Assembly (NCBI RefSeq): GCF_002777975.1
Contig: NZ_NGVS01000023.1
Span: forward strand, 317,700 to 381,699
Length of the DNA: 64,000 bases
Direction: 5' to 3'
From: Shewanella carassii
GTDB lineage: Bacteria > Pseudomonadota > Gammaproteobacteria > Enterobacterales > Shewanellaceae
The position numbers and the translations under genes are program-made. The notes beneath the pieces were generated by a model, which saw only the letters and a list, made by a program, of their open reading frames with translations, was not told the DNA's origin and ran no database searches. This document shows positions 27,078-37,600 of the stretch, piece by piece; position 1 is the first letter of the stretch; every line of letters begins with the position of its first letter.

Positions 27078-27980
27078 GTGTCCAAGAGCCAGATAACCCA
27101 GGTACTGCAGCAGCTCGAGCAAGTATTGATAGGCAAGCCCAGGGTAATACGGTTGGCACTGGCTTGCATTTTGGCTCGCGGTCACCTGCTGATAGAAGAT
27201 CTGCCGGGCATGGGCAAAACCAGTTTATCCCACGCACTGGCACAAACCTTAGGCCTGAGTTATCAGCGGGTTCAGTTTACCAGCGACATGCTGCCGGCAG
27301 ATATTCTCGGGGTTTCCATCTTCGATAAGCAGCAATCTGAGTTTGTATTCCACCCTGGCCCCATCTTCAAACAGATGGTGCTGGCCGATGAAATCAACCG
27401 CGCCAGCCCCAAGACCCAGAGTGCCTTACTCGAGGCGATGGCAGAGCGGCAGATCACTGTCGACGGTGTGACCCACAGGCTGCCGCATCCCTTTTTCGTG
27501 GTCGCCACCCAGAACCCCACCGACCAATCAGGCACCTTTCCACTGCCGGAATCCCAGCTGGACCGCTTTATGATGCGCCTCTCCATCGGTTATCCCAGCC
27601 AGGACGCCGAGTTGGCCATGCTCAAAGGACAGGAGCGCAACCAGCCCCTGCCCCAGTGTCTAAGTGCACTCGAGCTAGATCAACTGCAGCAGGAGTGCGA
27701 GCAGGTGGCCGCTTCCGATGCCCTGCTTAACTATATTCTGGCGCTGGTGGAAGCTTCCCGCAGCCAAAACGAAGGCTATGGCCTTTCCCCCAGAGCCACC
27801 AAGGCGCTGCTGGCGGCGGCCAAGGCCTGGGCCTATATCCAGGGGCGTCAATATCTGGTGCCCGAAGATGTGCAAGCTGTGTTTGGCGCCGTTGCCGAGC
27901 ACCGCCTGCGACATTCGAGCCAACTTCAGGGCGAGCAGTTATCGGCCAAGTTACTCGGCACCATTAATCCCATTCGGTGA
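27078..27980 (+). CDS. MoxR-family AAA ATPase
   Basis: A 300 aa AAA+ ATPase starting with GTG (MSKSQITQV) after AAGGAAG. Walker A is DLPGMGKTSLS (near residue 43), Walker B is VLADEINRASPKTQ, and the arginine-finger and sensor regions follow (ESQLDRFMMRLSIGYP, SPRATKALLAAAKAW). MoxR proteins act as chaperones for partner complexes. The partners here are encoded directly downstream: a DUF58 protein and a transglutaminase-like protein, the usual moxR-DUF58-TgpA set. Confidence 0.94.
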   Translation: MSKSQITQVLQQLEQVLIGKPRVIRLALACILARGHLLIEDLPGMGKTSLSHALAQTLGLSYQRVQFTSDMLPADILGVSIFDKQQSEFVFHPGPIFKQMVLADEINRASPKTQSALLEAMAERQITVDGVTHRLPHPFFVVATQNPTDQSGTFPLPESQLDRFMMRLSIGYPSQDAELAMLKGQERNQPLPQCLSALELDQLQQECEQVAASDALLNYILALVEASRSQNEGYGLSPRATKALLAAAKAWAYIQGRQYLVPEDVQAVFGAVAEHRLRHSSQLQGEQLSAKLLGTINPIR

Positions 27981-27987
27981 CGGCGAG

Positions 27988-28968
27988 ATGGCCTCTGTGA
28001 TCGCCCTGTTCTCTGCCCGGCTCAACCGCTGGTTGTCACGGCGTATTCCCGCTGCCAAAGAGCAACGTTTGAGCCACAGAAGCATCTTTATTCTTCCCAG
28101 CGGCTTTGGCGTTATCTGGCTGGCGCTGGTGCTACTGCTGTTTCTGTTCGGCACCAACTATCAAAACAACCTGGTGATAGGCCTGGCCATAGTATTGGCC
28201 AGCGTGTTTCACACCTGCATTATTCACAGTTACCGCAACTTAGCGGGACTGAGACTCAGTGCCCGTAAGCCTCCCCAAGCCTATGCCGGCGACAGCCTCT
28301 CCTTCCCTGTGACCGTCAGCGCCGACAGAAGCCTGTTTCGGCTCGGTTTCAGCTACCCGGGAGAGCGGCAAGTCTTTGTCTCCCGTGTCGATACCCAGGA
28401 GCAGACGGCTTTGGTGCCCATGCAGCCAAGGCCCAGAGGGCTTTGGCATCCAGGTAGACTCAAGGTGGAGTCATGCTACCCACTGGGGCTCTGCCGCGCC
28501 TGGTCTCATCTGGATCTCGACACCCGTCAATGGGTGTTTCCGGCGCCTGTGGTCAGCACGCCAAAACTGGGGCGCAGTGAACACACCCCAGAATCCCAAG
28601 ACAGTGGCGAGTGGCTCAGCGGCGTCGATGAATACGCCGGGCTTAAGAGCTATGTCCCGGGTGAATCGCTCAAACAGGTGGCCTGGAAACAGTGGGCTCA
28701 GGGCCGAGGCATGCTCAGCAAGGAGTTTGCCGAGCCTCAGGGGCCGCCTTTGTGGCTGGAGCTGGATAGTAAGTTAACCGGCGATGAGTTGGAAAAGCGC
28801 CTGGGTGAGCTGAGTTATCAGATCAATCAACTGGCCCATTCCGGCCAAACCTGGGGGCTTAAATTAGCGGGCAGAATCATAGCGCCTTCTCAAGGCGAAG
28901 CCCAGCGTCAGGAATGCCTCAAAGCCCTGGCGCTCTATCCGGGTAAAACCGAAGGTGCAGGCCAATGA
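27988..28968 (+). CDS. DUF58-domain membrane protein
   Basis: A 326 aa inner-membrane protein with two helices at about residues 38-77 (FGVIWLALVLLLFLFGTNY, and a second one), then a cytoplasmic or periplasmic beta-type region and the DUF58 block (SQDSGEWLSGVDEYAGLKSYVPGESLKQVAWKQWAQGRGMLSKEF) at about residues 200-250. The longer open frame from 27718 overlaps MoxR and is not used; ATG 27988 lies seven bases after the MoxR stop. Function is unknown, but it is a regular partner of MoxR. Its stop overlaps the next gene's start by four bases. Confidence 0.92.
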   Translation: MASVIALFSARLNRWLSRRIPAAKEQRLSHRSIFILPSGFGVIWLALVLLLFLFGTNYQNNLVIGLAIVLASVFHTCIIHSYRNLAGLRLSARKPPQAYAGDSLSFPVTVSADRSLFRLGFSYPGERQVFVSRVDTQEQTALVPMQPRPRGLWHPGRLKVESCYPLGLCRAWSHLDLDTRQWVFPAPVVSTPKLGRSEHTPESQDSGEWLSGVDEYAGLKSYVPGESLKQVAWKQWAQGRGMLSKEFAEPQGPPLWLELDSKLTGDELEKRLGELSYQINQLAHSGQTWGLKLAGRIIAPSQGEAQRQECLKALALYPGKTEGAGQ

Positions 28969-31040
28969 AAGCCGCTCGCTTGAAAGCCGCACTCAAGGAG
29001 ACCTCGGAGGAGACCTCGGAGGAGATAATCGCCCGCCGCACCTTACTTTGGCTGCTGATCACCAATCTGGCAGTGCTGGCGCCGCTGGCAGGCAAAATCA
29101 CCCTGGGAACCCTGGGGATCTGCGCCATCTGTTTTGTCTGGCGCTTGGGGATCTATCTTGGCAAGGTCGCCAGGCCCCCCAGAGTGCTGGTGACTGTGCT
29201 GGCCATTGCTGCGGCGCTGACGCTGGCGCTGGTGAGTCGCGAACTTGGCCTGCTCAATGCCTTGGTCAACTTGTTGATCCTCGGCTATTCCCTCAAATAT
29301 ATCGAAATGCGCAGTCGCCGCGATGTCAAAGCCGTGGTACTGGTGGGCTACTTTCTTATCGCCCTCACCTTTATCGACCATCAGCAGATGCTCGACACCC
29401 TGCAACTCTCGCTGGTGGCGGCGCTCAACACCTGTGTGTTGGTAAGCCTCTACCACGAACAGGCCTCGTTCAATCGCCAGATCAAGCTAACCCTGGCGCT
29501 GCTGGCACAAAGTCTGCCGCTGGCGCTGCTGCTTTTTGTGGTGCTGCCGCGTTTCAGTCCGCTTTGGATGGTGCCGCAGATGAAAAGCAGTACCACAGGT
29601 CTGTCCGATGAGCTGAGCTTTGGTGATATCTCGCGCCTGACCAAATCCAACGAGCTGGCATTTCGCGCCAGTTTCAAGGGCCAGATACCGGCTCCGGAAG
29701 ACAGATATTGGCGCGCACTGGTATTGGAGGAATATGACGGCAAACGCTGGCAGCAGTCGCGGGGAATAAAGGCGCTGCAGCAAGACAGCTTTATCATGAA
29801 TCGCCGCCCCGAACCCGGCGCCCCAAAAGGACCTTTTATCGATTACAGCATCATAGCCGAGCCGAGCGGCCAGCATTGGCTGTTCGGCTTGGATCTCGCC
29901 TACAGCATGGATCCGCGCCTGGTGAATCTGCCGGACTTTCGCCTCTATGCCATAAGGCCGGTAGAACAAAGGTTGCAATACCGGGTGATGAGCTATCCTG
30001 ATGCCCCCCTGGATAACCGCTTAAGAGCGCCGCTACGGCAGCTTAATCTGAGCCTCCCCGATGAAATCAACCCCCGCAGCCGCAAACTTGCCGCCGAATT
30101 TGCCCGCCGTTACCCGCAAGCCGAGCAGCGCTTGACGGCCATGATGCAGTATTTCAACAGCCAGCCCTTTTTCTACACCCTGACGCCCCCGCCGGTGGGG
30201 CCGCAGCAACTGGACGACTTTTTGTTTGAAAATCGCGCCGGGTTCTGCGTTCACTACGCCTCGGCATTCACCTTCATGGCCAGAGCCACCGGCTTGCCCG
30301 CCCGCATTGTCACCGGTTATCAGGGCGGCGAATACAACCCGCAGGCCGGTTATCTCAGCGTGTATCAATATATGGCCCACGCCTGGAGTGAAGTCTATCT
30401 CGAAGGCAAAGGTTGGGTACGTTACGACCCCACCGCCATGATAGCGCCCGAACGAATTGAGCAGGGTTTCGACTCCCTGTTCAGCCCGGAAGAAAGCTAT
30501 CTTTCCGAACTGCCGTTTGCCGGGGTGCGGGCCAGCGACTGGTACAACAGCCTGAGACTCAGGCTCGCCAGCCTGGATTACTACTGGAGCGTCTGGGTGC
30601 TGGGTTTTGACAACGCGCGCCAACAAGAAGTGCTCTCCAAACTGCTGGGGGAAGTGAGTATCGGCCGTCTGGCAGCCTTGGTCCTCGGGGTGATGGCCCT
30701 TACCTTTATCGTCATTTTGTTCACCACTGGTCTGCTGCGGCTTAAAAGAGGCCCGGACAGCATCAACCGTCACTATCTCAAGGTATGCCGCCAGGCTGCC
30801 AGGCTAGGGCTGCCAAGGCAGACTTCCCTGGGGCCTGTGGATTACGCCGCGGCGCTTGCCGCGCGCTGGCCAGCGCTGACAGAGGAGATAGAAAGCTGGA
30901 CCTCACTCTATATTCAGCTCAAGTATCAAGGCGCTTCCAAGGAGTCGGCGATATATAAACGCCGCTTTATCCGTCAGTCCCGCGCTTTGTGGTTCAAACT
31001 GCTGAAACAAGATTTGCAACCCGATAAATCAAGCACCTAG
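28965..31040 (+). CDS. TgpA-like transglutaminase membrane protein
   Basis: A 691 aa protein with about five or six N-terminal membrane helices (residues 24-190, DUF3488 type), a large periplasmic region with a transglutaminase fold, and a C-terminal helix (about 565-590) with a cytoplasmic tail of DUF4129 type. The catalytic triad is visible: Cys428 (GFCVHYAS), His472 (AHAWSEVY) and Asp488 (VRYDPTA). A related Pseudomonas protein, TgpA, is essential; substrate is unknown. ATG overlaps the DUF58 stop. The N-terminus contains a KETSEETSEE stretch made by a 12-base tandem repeat. Confidence 0.93.
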   Translation: MKAARLKAALKETSEETSEEIIARRTLLWLLITNLAVLAPLAGKITLGTLGICAICFVWRLGIYLGKVARPPRVLVTVLAIAAALTLALVSRELGLLNALVNLLILGYSLKYIEMRSRRDVKAVVLVGYFLIALTFIDHQQMLDTLQLSLVAALNTCVLVSLYHEQASFNRQIKLTLALLAQSLPLALLLFVVLPRFSPLWMVPQMKSSTTGLSDELSFGDISRLTKSNELAFRASFKGQIPAPEDRYWRALVLEEYDGKRWQQSRGIKALQQDSFIMNRRPEPGAPKGPFIDYSIIAEPSGQHWLFGLDLAYSMDPRLVNLPDFRLYAIRPVEQRLQYRVMSYPDAPLDNRLRAPLRQLNLSLPDEINPRSRKLAAEFARRYPQAEQRLTAMMQYFNSQPFFYTLTPPPVGPQQLDDFLFENRAGFCVHYASAFTFMARATGLPARIVTGYQGGEYNPQAGYLSVYQYMAHAWSEVYLEGKGWVRYDPTAMIAPERIEQGFDSLFSPEESYLSELPFAGVRASDWYNSLRLRLASLDYYWSVWVLGFDNARQQEVLSKLLGEVSIGRLAALVLGVMALTFIVILFTTGLLRLKRGPDSINRHYLKVCRQAARLGLPRQTSLGPVDYAAALAARWPALTEEIESWTSLYIQLKYQGASKESAIYKRRFIRQSRALWFKLLKQDLQPDKSST
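28997..29025 (+). repeat. 12-bp in-frame tandem repeat
   Basis: The unit GGAGACCTCGGA is present 2.4 times (28997-29025) inside the transglutaminase gene. Because the unit is a multiple of three it encodes a repeated ETSE in the N-terminal cytoplasmic tail. It could change copy number without a frameshift. Confidence 0.85.
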
Positions 31041-31091
31041 AATAGAGCACCAAAGCAATAAACGGCCCAAAGCCAGGTAACCCTGCTGCCT

Positions 31092-34000
31092 ATGTTTACT
31101 CTTATCCAGTCCAACAAGATGGAATTGCTGTCGGCCACCCTGGCAGACCGGCTTCGCGATGGCGTGCCCGGCATGTCGCCGCTGAGCTGTGAGCAAATTC
31201 TGGTGCAAAGCCCCGGCATGTCCACCTGGCTCCGCCTGGAGCTGGCGCGCCACAACGGCGTGGCGGCGGCGCAAGAGTTTCCGCTGCCGTCCAGCTTTAT
31301 CTGGCAGCTCTGTTATCTGCTGCTCGATGATGTGCCGAAGGAAAACCCCTTTACCAAGGCGGCGATGACCTGGAAACTGATGGCGCTGTTGCCCTCCCTT
31401 CTGGATAGAGACAATTTTGCACCGCTCAGACATTATCTGGGCGACGATGTCGAGCTCAAACTGTTTCAACTCAGCGGCCGTATCGCCGATATTTTCGATC
31501 AATATCTGGTATACCGTCCGGAATGGATCCTCGGCTGGGAGCAAAATGAATCCCCGCTGGAGATAGCGCCGCAGCACGCCTGGCAACCCGAGCTTTGGCG
31601 CGAGTTGGTGCGTTACAACAATCAGGAATTGCAGCAGAGCCATTACCACAGGGCCAATCTGCACCAGGCGCTGATAGAAACGCTGACAGGTGGCAGCGAT
31701 CATGCCTTGGAAGGCCTGCCGCCCAGGTTGTTCGTGTTCGGGATCTCCTCGATGGCGCCGCAAACCCTGGATGTACTCTATGCGCTCGCCAGTCGCATCG
31801 AGGTAGTGATGCTGAGCCTCAGCCCCTGTCGTCACTACTGGGGCGATATCATAGAGCCCAGGGCGCGAGCGCGAATGGCGCTGGCTTTTGAGGGTAAGAA
31901 ACAGTTGCCCGAGCTCTGGGAAGACAAGCTGGAAGTGGGCAATCCCATTTTGGCCAATAACGGCCGTCTCGGCCGGGAGCTGCTGGATATGGTGCTGGAG
32001 CTGCCACCCGAGCGGCTGGAACTGGAAGAGCTGTTTCACCCCGGCAACACAAATACCCTGCTCGGCGGCATTCAAAATGACATTCTGGAGATGGAAACCT
32101 TAGGCGAGCCTCTGGGGCCGGATGTCAGCAAATACCTGAATATCGCCCGGCGCAGGCCCTTGGCCGCCACCGACGACTCCATCACCCTGCGAAGCTGTCA
32201 CAGCCCGCTGCGGGAGGTGGAAACCTTGCACGATCATCTGCTGCATCGGCTGCGCAGCGATCCGTCGCTGGCCGCCAAGGACATCATGGTGATGCTGCCC
32301 GATGTGGCCGCCTACGCCCCCTATATCGATGCGGTGTTTTCCGCGAAGAGCGGCGATCATTTCATCCCCTATGCCATAGCCGATCGCGGCGCGGCCCAGG
32401 AATCCCCCTTAATTGCCGGTTTTCTCAACCTGCTGGCGCTGGACAAGAGCCGCTTTGGACTGACAGACATCATCAGTATTCTCGAAGTACCTGCTGTGCT
32501 GGCCCGCTTCGGTATAGCCCAGGAGGAACTGGAGCAGCTCAAGGGTTGGCTCAAGGCCGCCGGTATTCGCTGGGGCCGCGACAGTCACAACCGCGAAGAG
32601 CTGGGCTTGCCCGGGTTTGACAAACACTCCTGGGCCTTTGGGATCCGCCGCATGCTGCTGGGTTATGCCCTGGGCGATGATGCCGAACTGTATCAGGGCG
32701 ATCTGCCGCTGGCCGGTATTGAAGGCCAGTCGGCGCAGGCGCTCGGCAAGTTGTTGAATTTTATTGAAGCGCTCGATGACTTCAGGGAAGAACTCAAGCA
32801 GCAAACCCCGCCGGAAGAGCGGGTGGCGCAGCTTAACGCCCTGCTCGATGCCTTTTATTTGGCCCAGGAAGACGATGCCAGGGAAGAGATCAACGACATT
32901 CGCCAGGCTATAGACAGATTCGCCGAAGAGCTGCGACTGTCGGGCTTTAGCGGGGTATTGCCGCTGACAGTGGTTTGGCAATGGTTCAACTCAACCTTGA
33001 GTGAGTCCAGGGTCGGTCAGCGTTATCTCGCCGGCAGCGTCAACTTCTGTACCCTGATGCCGATGCGATCCATCCCCTTCCGCCAGGTGTGTTTGCTGGG
33101 AATGAATGATGGCGTCTACCCCAGGGTGCAACATCCTGTGGGGTTCGATCTCACCGCCCATGAAAAACCAAGACGTGGCGACCGCTCAAGACGCCTGGAT
33201 GACAGATACCTGTTTCTCGAAGCCTTGCTGTCGGCCCGGGATCAGCTCTATATCAGTTACATAGGCCACAGCGAGCGCGATAACAGTGAACGTATTCCCT
33301 CCATGCTGGTATCGGAATTGCTGGAATACATTCAGCTGTGTTACCGCCCGGACGAGGCGCAATTTACGCCGCCCGCAGTGCCCACAGATGCCGATGAGAT
33401 AGCCGCCCTTGGCGATCTGGCGGCCGATGCGCTGATGCAGCGCCTCATCATTCAGCAACCGCTGCAGCCCTTCGATGCCCGGCTCTACAAAGACAGCGAG
33501 CTGCCCGGCAGTTTTGCAACCCAGTGGTGCCCCCGGGAGATGTTTGCCGCCCAAAGCCCGGCGCCTTTTATTGAACATGAGCTGGGCGAGGAAACCGGCC
33601 TCAAGGAGCCGGAGCTGGAACTCTCGGCGCTGATCCGCTTTTTCCGCAACCCGGCGCAGTATTTCTGCCAGCGGGTGCTGCAGCTGGACTTGAGGCTGGA
33701 TATCGACAGTCAGGACAATGATGAGCCCTTTGAGCTCAGCGCCCTGCAACGCTATCAGCTGCAGCTGCTGATGATGCAGGATGCGCTGGAAGACGAGCGC
33801 GGAGAGCTGGATGAAACCCTGCTCGACAAGCTCAAGGCCGAAGGTTTGCTGCCGATGGCGCCGTTTGACGATCTGCTGCTGGATCAATACCGCCGCGATA
33901 TCGCCCCGGCGGTGGAGCGTACCCGTTTTCTTCGCGCCGAATTGCCCAAGCCGGATGCCGTTGAAATAGCGCTCAAGCTTGAGGTCAATGGCCGCGAGCT

Positions 34001-34691
34001 ATTGCTCTGTGGCCGCATCGAAGACTGCTACCCCAAGGGGCTGGTCAACTTAAGGCCGGGTACCACCAAGCCCAAGGATCTGTTGAGCCTCTATATTCGC
34101 CATCTGTGCCTCAATGCCAGCGGCATTCACAGGTACAGCTATCTACTGGATGCCGGTCACTTCCACGCCATGGCGCCGCTCAAGGCCGAGTCCGCCAAGG
34201 CCTTGCTGGGTCAGTTGGCGACCTTGTTTGAGCTGGGGCAGCACAGGCCACTGCCCTTTATGGCGCAAACCTCCCTGGCGTACTTCAGCGCCGAGGTAGA
34301 AGATGGCTTAAGCGTTGACACTGAACATCAGCTGCGGCTTGTTGAGGCCGAAAGCGCCTGGTTGGATGATGCCGGGTTCGGTGACGGCCAGGATCCCCAT
34401 AACGCCCGCCTGTTCCGCTTTCCGGAAGACTTTGGTTTAACCCTTGATGACAGCGCCTATGCTGGCTCGGCGACGGATTTTGGGCGCAAAGCCTGTGAAG
34501 ATGAGTTGAGTGAAAATGAGTTTACCCTGAGCAACATGAGTGCGGGGTTGCCAGGCGGTTGGCAACTCAGACTCCAGCAGAGCCTGAGTTTCCCGGCGTT
34601 GGCCGAGGGGATTTTGGCGCCGCTCATCAGCCTTTACCACAAAGACAAACTGGCCGCCCTGGCCGATTTTACCCAGATGGGGCAGGAATAA
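31092..34691 (+). CDS. recC: exodeoxyribonuclease V gamma subunit (RecC)
   Basis: A 1199 aa subunit of the RecBCD helicase-nuclease that processes double-strand ends for recombination. RecC is the scaffold and reads Chi. The N-terminus (IQSNKMELLSATLADRL, and ILVQSPGMSTWLRLEL) and the mid-region (PLTVVWQWFNSTLSES, FCTLMPMRSIPFRQVCLLGMNDGVYPR) are characteristic. It has a degenerate helicase fold with no Walker A. Length is similar to E. coli (1122). It precedes recB by one base. Preserved Chi specificity cannot be judged from sequence. Confidence 0.96.
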   Translation: MFTLIQSNKMELLSATLADRLRDGVPGMSPLSCEQILVQSPGMSTWLRLELARHNGVAAAQEFPLPSSFIWQLCYLLLDDVPKENPFTKAAMTWKLMALLPSLLDRDNFAPLRHYLGDDVELKLFQLSGRIADIFDQYLVYRPEWILGWEQNESPLEIAPQHAWQPELWRELVRYNNQELQQSHYHRANLHQALIETLTGGSDHALEGLPPRLFVFGISSMAPQTLDVLYALASRIEVVMLSLSPCRHYWGDIIEPRARARMALAFEGKKQLPELWEDKLEVGNPILANNGRLGRELLDMVLELPPERLELEELFHPGNTNTLLGGIQNDILEMETLGEPLGPDVSKYLNIARRRPLAATDDSITLRSCHSPLREVETLHDHLLHRLRSDPSLAAKDIMVMLPDVAAYAPYIDAVFSAKSGDHFIPYAIADRGAAQESPLIAGFLNLLALDKSRFGLTDIISILEVPAVLARFGIAQEELEQLKGWLKAAGIRWGRDSHNREELGLPGFDKHSWAFGIRRMLLGYALGDDAELYQGDLPLAGIEGQSAQALGKLLNFIEALDDFREELKQQTPPEERVAQLNALLDAFYLAQEDDAREEINDIRQAIDRFAEELRLSGFSGVLPLTVVWQWFNSTLSESRVGQRYLAGSVNFCTLMPMRSIPFRQVCLLGMNDGVYPRVQHPVGFDLTAHEKPRRGDRSRRLDDRYLFLEALLSARDQLYISYIGHSERDNSERIPSMLVSELLEYIQLCYRPDEAQFTPPAVPTDADEIAALGDLAADALMQRLIIQQPLQPFDARLYKDSELPGSFATQWCPREMFAAQSPAPFIEHELGEETGLKEPELELSALIRFFRNPAQYFCQRVLQLDLRLDIDSQDNDEPFELSALQRYQLQLLMMQDALEDERGELDETLLDKLKAEGLLPMAPFDDLLLDQYRRDIAPAVERTRFLRAELPKPDAVEIALKLEVNGRELLLCGRIEDCYPKGLVNLRPGTTKPKDLLSLYIRHLCLNASGIHRYSYLLDAGHFHAMAPLKAESAKALLGQLATLFELGQHRPLPFMAQTSLAYFSAEVEDGLSVDTEHQLRLVEAESAWLDDAGFGDGQDPHNARLFRFPEDFGLTLDDSAYAGSATDFGRKACEDELSENEFTLSNMSAGLPGGWQLRLQQSLSFPALAEGILAPLISLYHKDKLAALADFTQMGQE

Positions 34692-34692
34692 T

Positions 34693-37600
34693 ATGCAAGC
34701 ACTGGAGCCATTGAGTTTACCGCTGAGCGGCCGGCGCCTGATTGAGGCCAGTGCCGGAACCGGTAAGACTTACACCATTTCCGGCCTCTATCTGCGCTTA
34801 TTGCTGGGTGATTTTGAGCGCCCGGGCCTTAGCTGTGAGCAGATCCTGGTGGTCACCTTTACCAACGCCGCCACCGAAGAGCTACGCGACAGAATACGCA
34901 AAAGGATCCGCAGCTGTTATCAGCGCTTTATTGGCCTAAGCGTCAAAGACGATTTTATCGAGCAGCTTTATCAGCGCTGCCCGCCAACGCAGCGCGCAAC
35001 CGCCCTCAAGCAGCTGGATCTGGCGCTCAAGAGCCTGGATGAAGCCGCCATTTTTACCATTCACGGCTTTTGCCAGCGGATCCTCTCGGATATGGCCTTT
35101 GAGTCGGCGCTGCTGTTCGAGTCGGAATTTACCCTGGATGACAGTGAATATCTGCGCCAGAGTGTGCGCGATTTCTGGCGCCATGTCTGTTATCGGCTGC
35201 CGACAGCGCTGGCGACCGCGATAGCCGCCCATTACGCCACTCCGGATGCGCTGGGGCGCGAATTGAGACCGCTGCTCGGCGCCAGTCAAGCGAGCGCCAA
35301 CCGCGACCCGGGGAAATTCGACCAATATGCAGAGCAGTTGCAGACTCAGCTCGCAAGGCTGCGACTGAGCTGGCCAAGAGAAAGGGACGCCACCGAGGCC
35401 CTGCTCCACAGCCTGCCGCTCAACGGCACCAGCTATGGCAAGCAAGCCGATGGCTACCCCAAGCTCACGGCCATGCTGGAGCAGATGGACAACTGGGCCA
35501 AGTATCATCAGGGACTGCCGACACCCAAGCTGCTGGACAGCCTGGCTCTCGGGTCACTGAAACTGAGAAAAGGCGGCGAAATCCCCACAGCGCAACAGGC
35601 GCCCCTGCTGGCGCAGATAGAAGCGCTCAGAGACAGCGTAGACTCGCTTATTCCGGCATTCCTCTATCAGGCAAGAGCCCAGATAGCCGAGCGTTTTGCC
35701 GAGCTCAAGGCCGAGCGCAACCTGCTGAGCCCGGACGATCTGCTGCTGACCCTGGCCAAGGCCATAGGCGGCCTGACCCAGACGGCGCCGGATAGCGGCC
35801 TTGCCATCGGCGAGCAGCTCAAGCAGGAGATAGGCAAACGCTTCCCCGTGGCGCTTATCGACGAATTTCAGGATACGGATCCGCTGCAGTTTGCAATTTT
35901 CTCCGGCATCTACCCGGCGCAATTGCCACAGCAGGATGCCGGCGCCGAGCCTGAACCCAAGCCCGAGCCTGAGCCAAGTCGAACTCTGTTGATGATAGGC
36001 GATCCCAAGCAGGCGATTTACGCCTTTCGCGGCGCCGATATCTATACCTATATCGAGGCCAGGCGCAATACCGCCGATCACTATAATCTGGACACCAACT
36101 ACCGCTCGGCCAGCAACATGATTGCAGCGGTCAACCGCCTGTTTGCCAACCACAGCGACCCTTTTATCAGCGACGCCATCCCGTTCGAGCCGGTCAAGGC
36201 CAAGGACGCCGGCAGCAAACAGCTGCTCGCGCCCGGCACAGACTCGGCGGCGCTGCAGCTCAGGCTGCTCAAGGAAGATCCAGACAAGGGCCTCAACAAG
36301 ACCCAGGCCCGTAAACTGCTGGCCGAAGATGCCGCCGCCGAAATTGTGCGCCTGCTCAATGCCGCCAACCGCGGCGAGTGTCGCCTCAGTGGCAATGAGC
36401 AGCCGCTGCGCGCCCGGGATATCGCCATTTTGGTGCGCGACAGAAACGAAGCCGCCGTCATGCAACAAGCGCTCAATAGTCGCCAGATTGGCGCCGTATT
36501 CCTCAGCCGCGACTCGGTAATGGTCACTGAGGAAGCGCGGGAAATCGCCCTTATCCTCAAGGCGCTCGCCAGCCCCAGGGATGAACGGGCGATTCGCTCG
36601 GCACTGGCCTGCCGCTTGCTGGGCTTCAGCGCCAATAAGATCCATGAGTTCAACCAATCTGAGACACTGCGCGCCGAGGTGCTCGATACCTTCATGTCAC
36701 TGCATGAGCTCTGGAGCCGCCGCGGCATCATGCCGGCGCTGCTCAATCTCGCTGATCACTGGCAGCTGCTGGAACGGCTCGGCCGAGAGGCCAACGCCGA
36801 GCGGCGTCTCACCGATTTTCGTCATCTGGCGGAACTGCTGCAGCAAAAATCCACCGAGCTCGAAGGCATGAGCGCCCTGGTCAACTGGTTTGAGCAGGAA
36901 CTGCTCTCCGGCCAGAGCCGTGAAGAGCAGCAACTGAGGCTCGCCAGTGAGCAAAACCTGGTGCAGATAGTCACCATCCACAAGAGTAAGGGGCTGGAAT
37001 ATCCTGTGTGCTTCATCCCCTTTGTCAGCCTGGCCCGCGACGGCAGTCGCCGCCCCTCGCCCATGCTGTACCACAAAGACAATCAATTAGTCTGGGATCT
37101 GGACGCCAGTGACGAAGGCTGGGAAGCCTGTAAACGCGAGACGCTGGCCGAAGATCTGCGCCTCTTGTATGTGGCGCTGACCCGGCCCATATATCGCTGT
37201 TATCTGGGGCTGGCCAATCACTGCCGCATGAACAAGACGGGCATCAACAGCTTTTTGAAAGACACAGCCATAGGCTATCTGCTCGGCATTGAAGACAAGG
37301 ACTGTGACGGCGATAGGTTGCAAAGCGCCGCCGCATCCCTTGTTTGCGAGGCCATCTCCTTGACCGAGATGGGTGATGCAGACCCAAGTCGCCTTCAAGG
37401 CACTGAAAACCACTCCCAAAGCCCACTTTGTGCCCAGGTGCCGGCGGCGCGTCAAGGCGCGCCCTGGCGGGTTGGCAGCTATTCCGGCTTGGTCAAACAT
37501 CTGCCCCACGAGCGGGTGTTGCCGGGCGCCGGTGATGAGGAGTTTGAAATCGAGCCTGCCTCTGTCTATGAACCGCAGGATGTCTTGCAGGCCAACCGCT

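Noticed and set aside
31029..32075. 348-codon minus-strand frame
   Set aside because: It is antisense to recC in a GC-rich stretch with few stops and has no domain features.
35554..36657. 367-codon minus-strand frame
   Set aside because: It is antisense to the recB helicase core, with no ribosome site or family signature.
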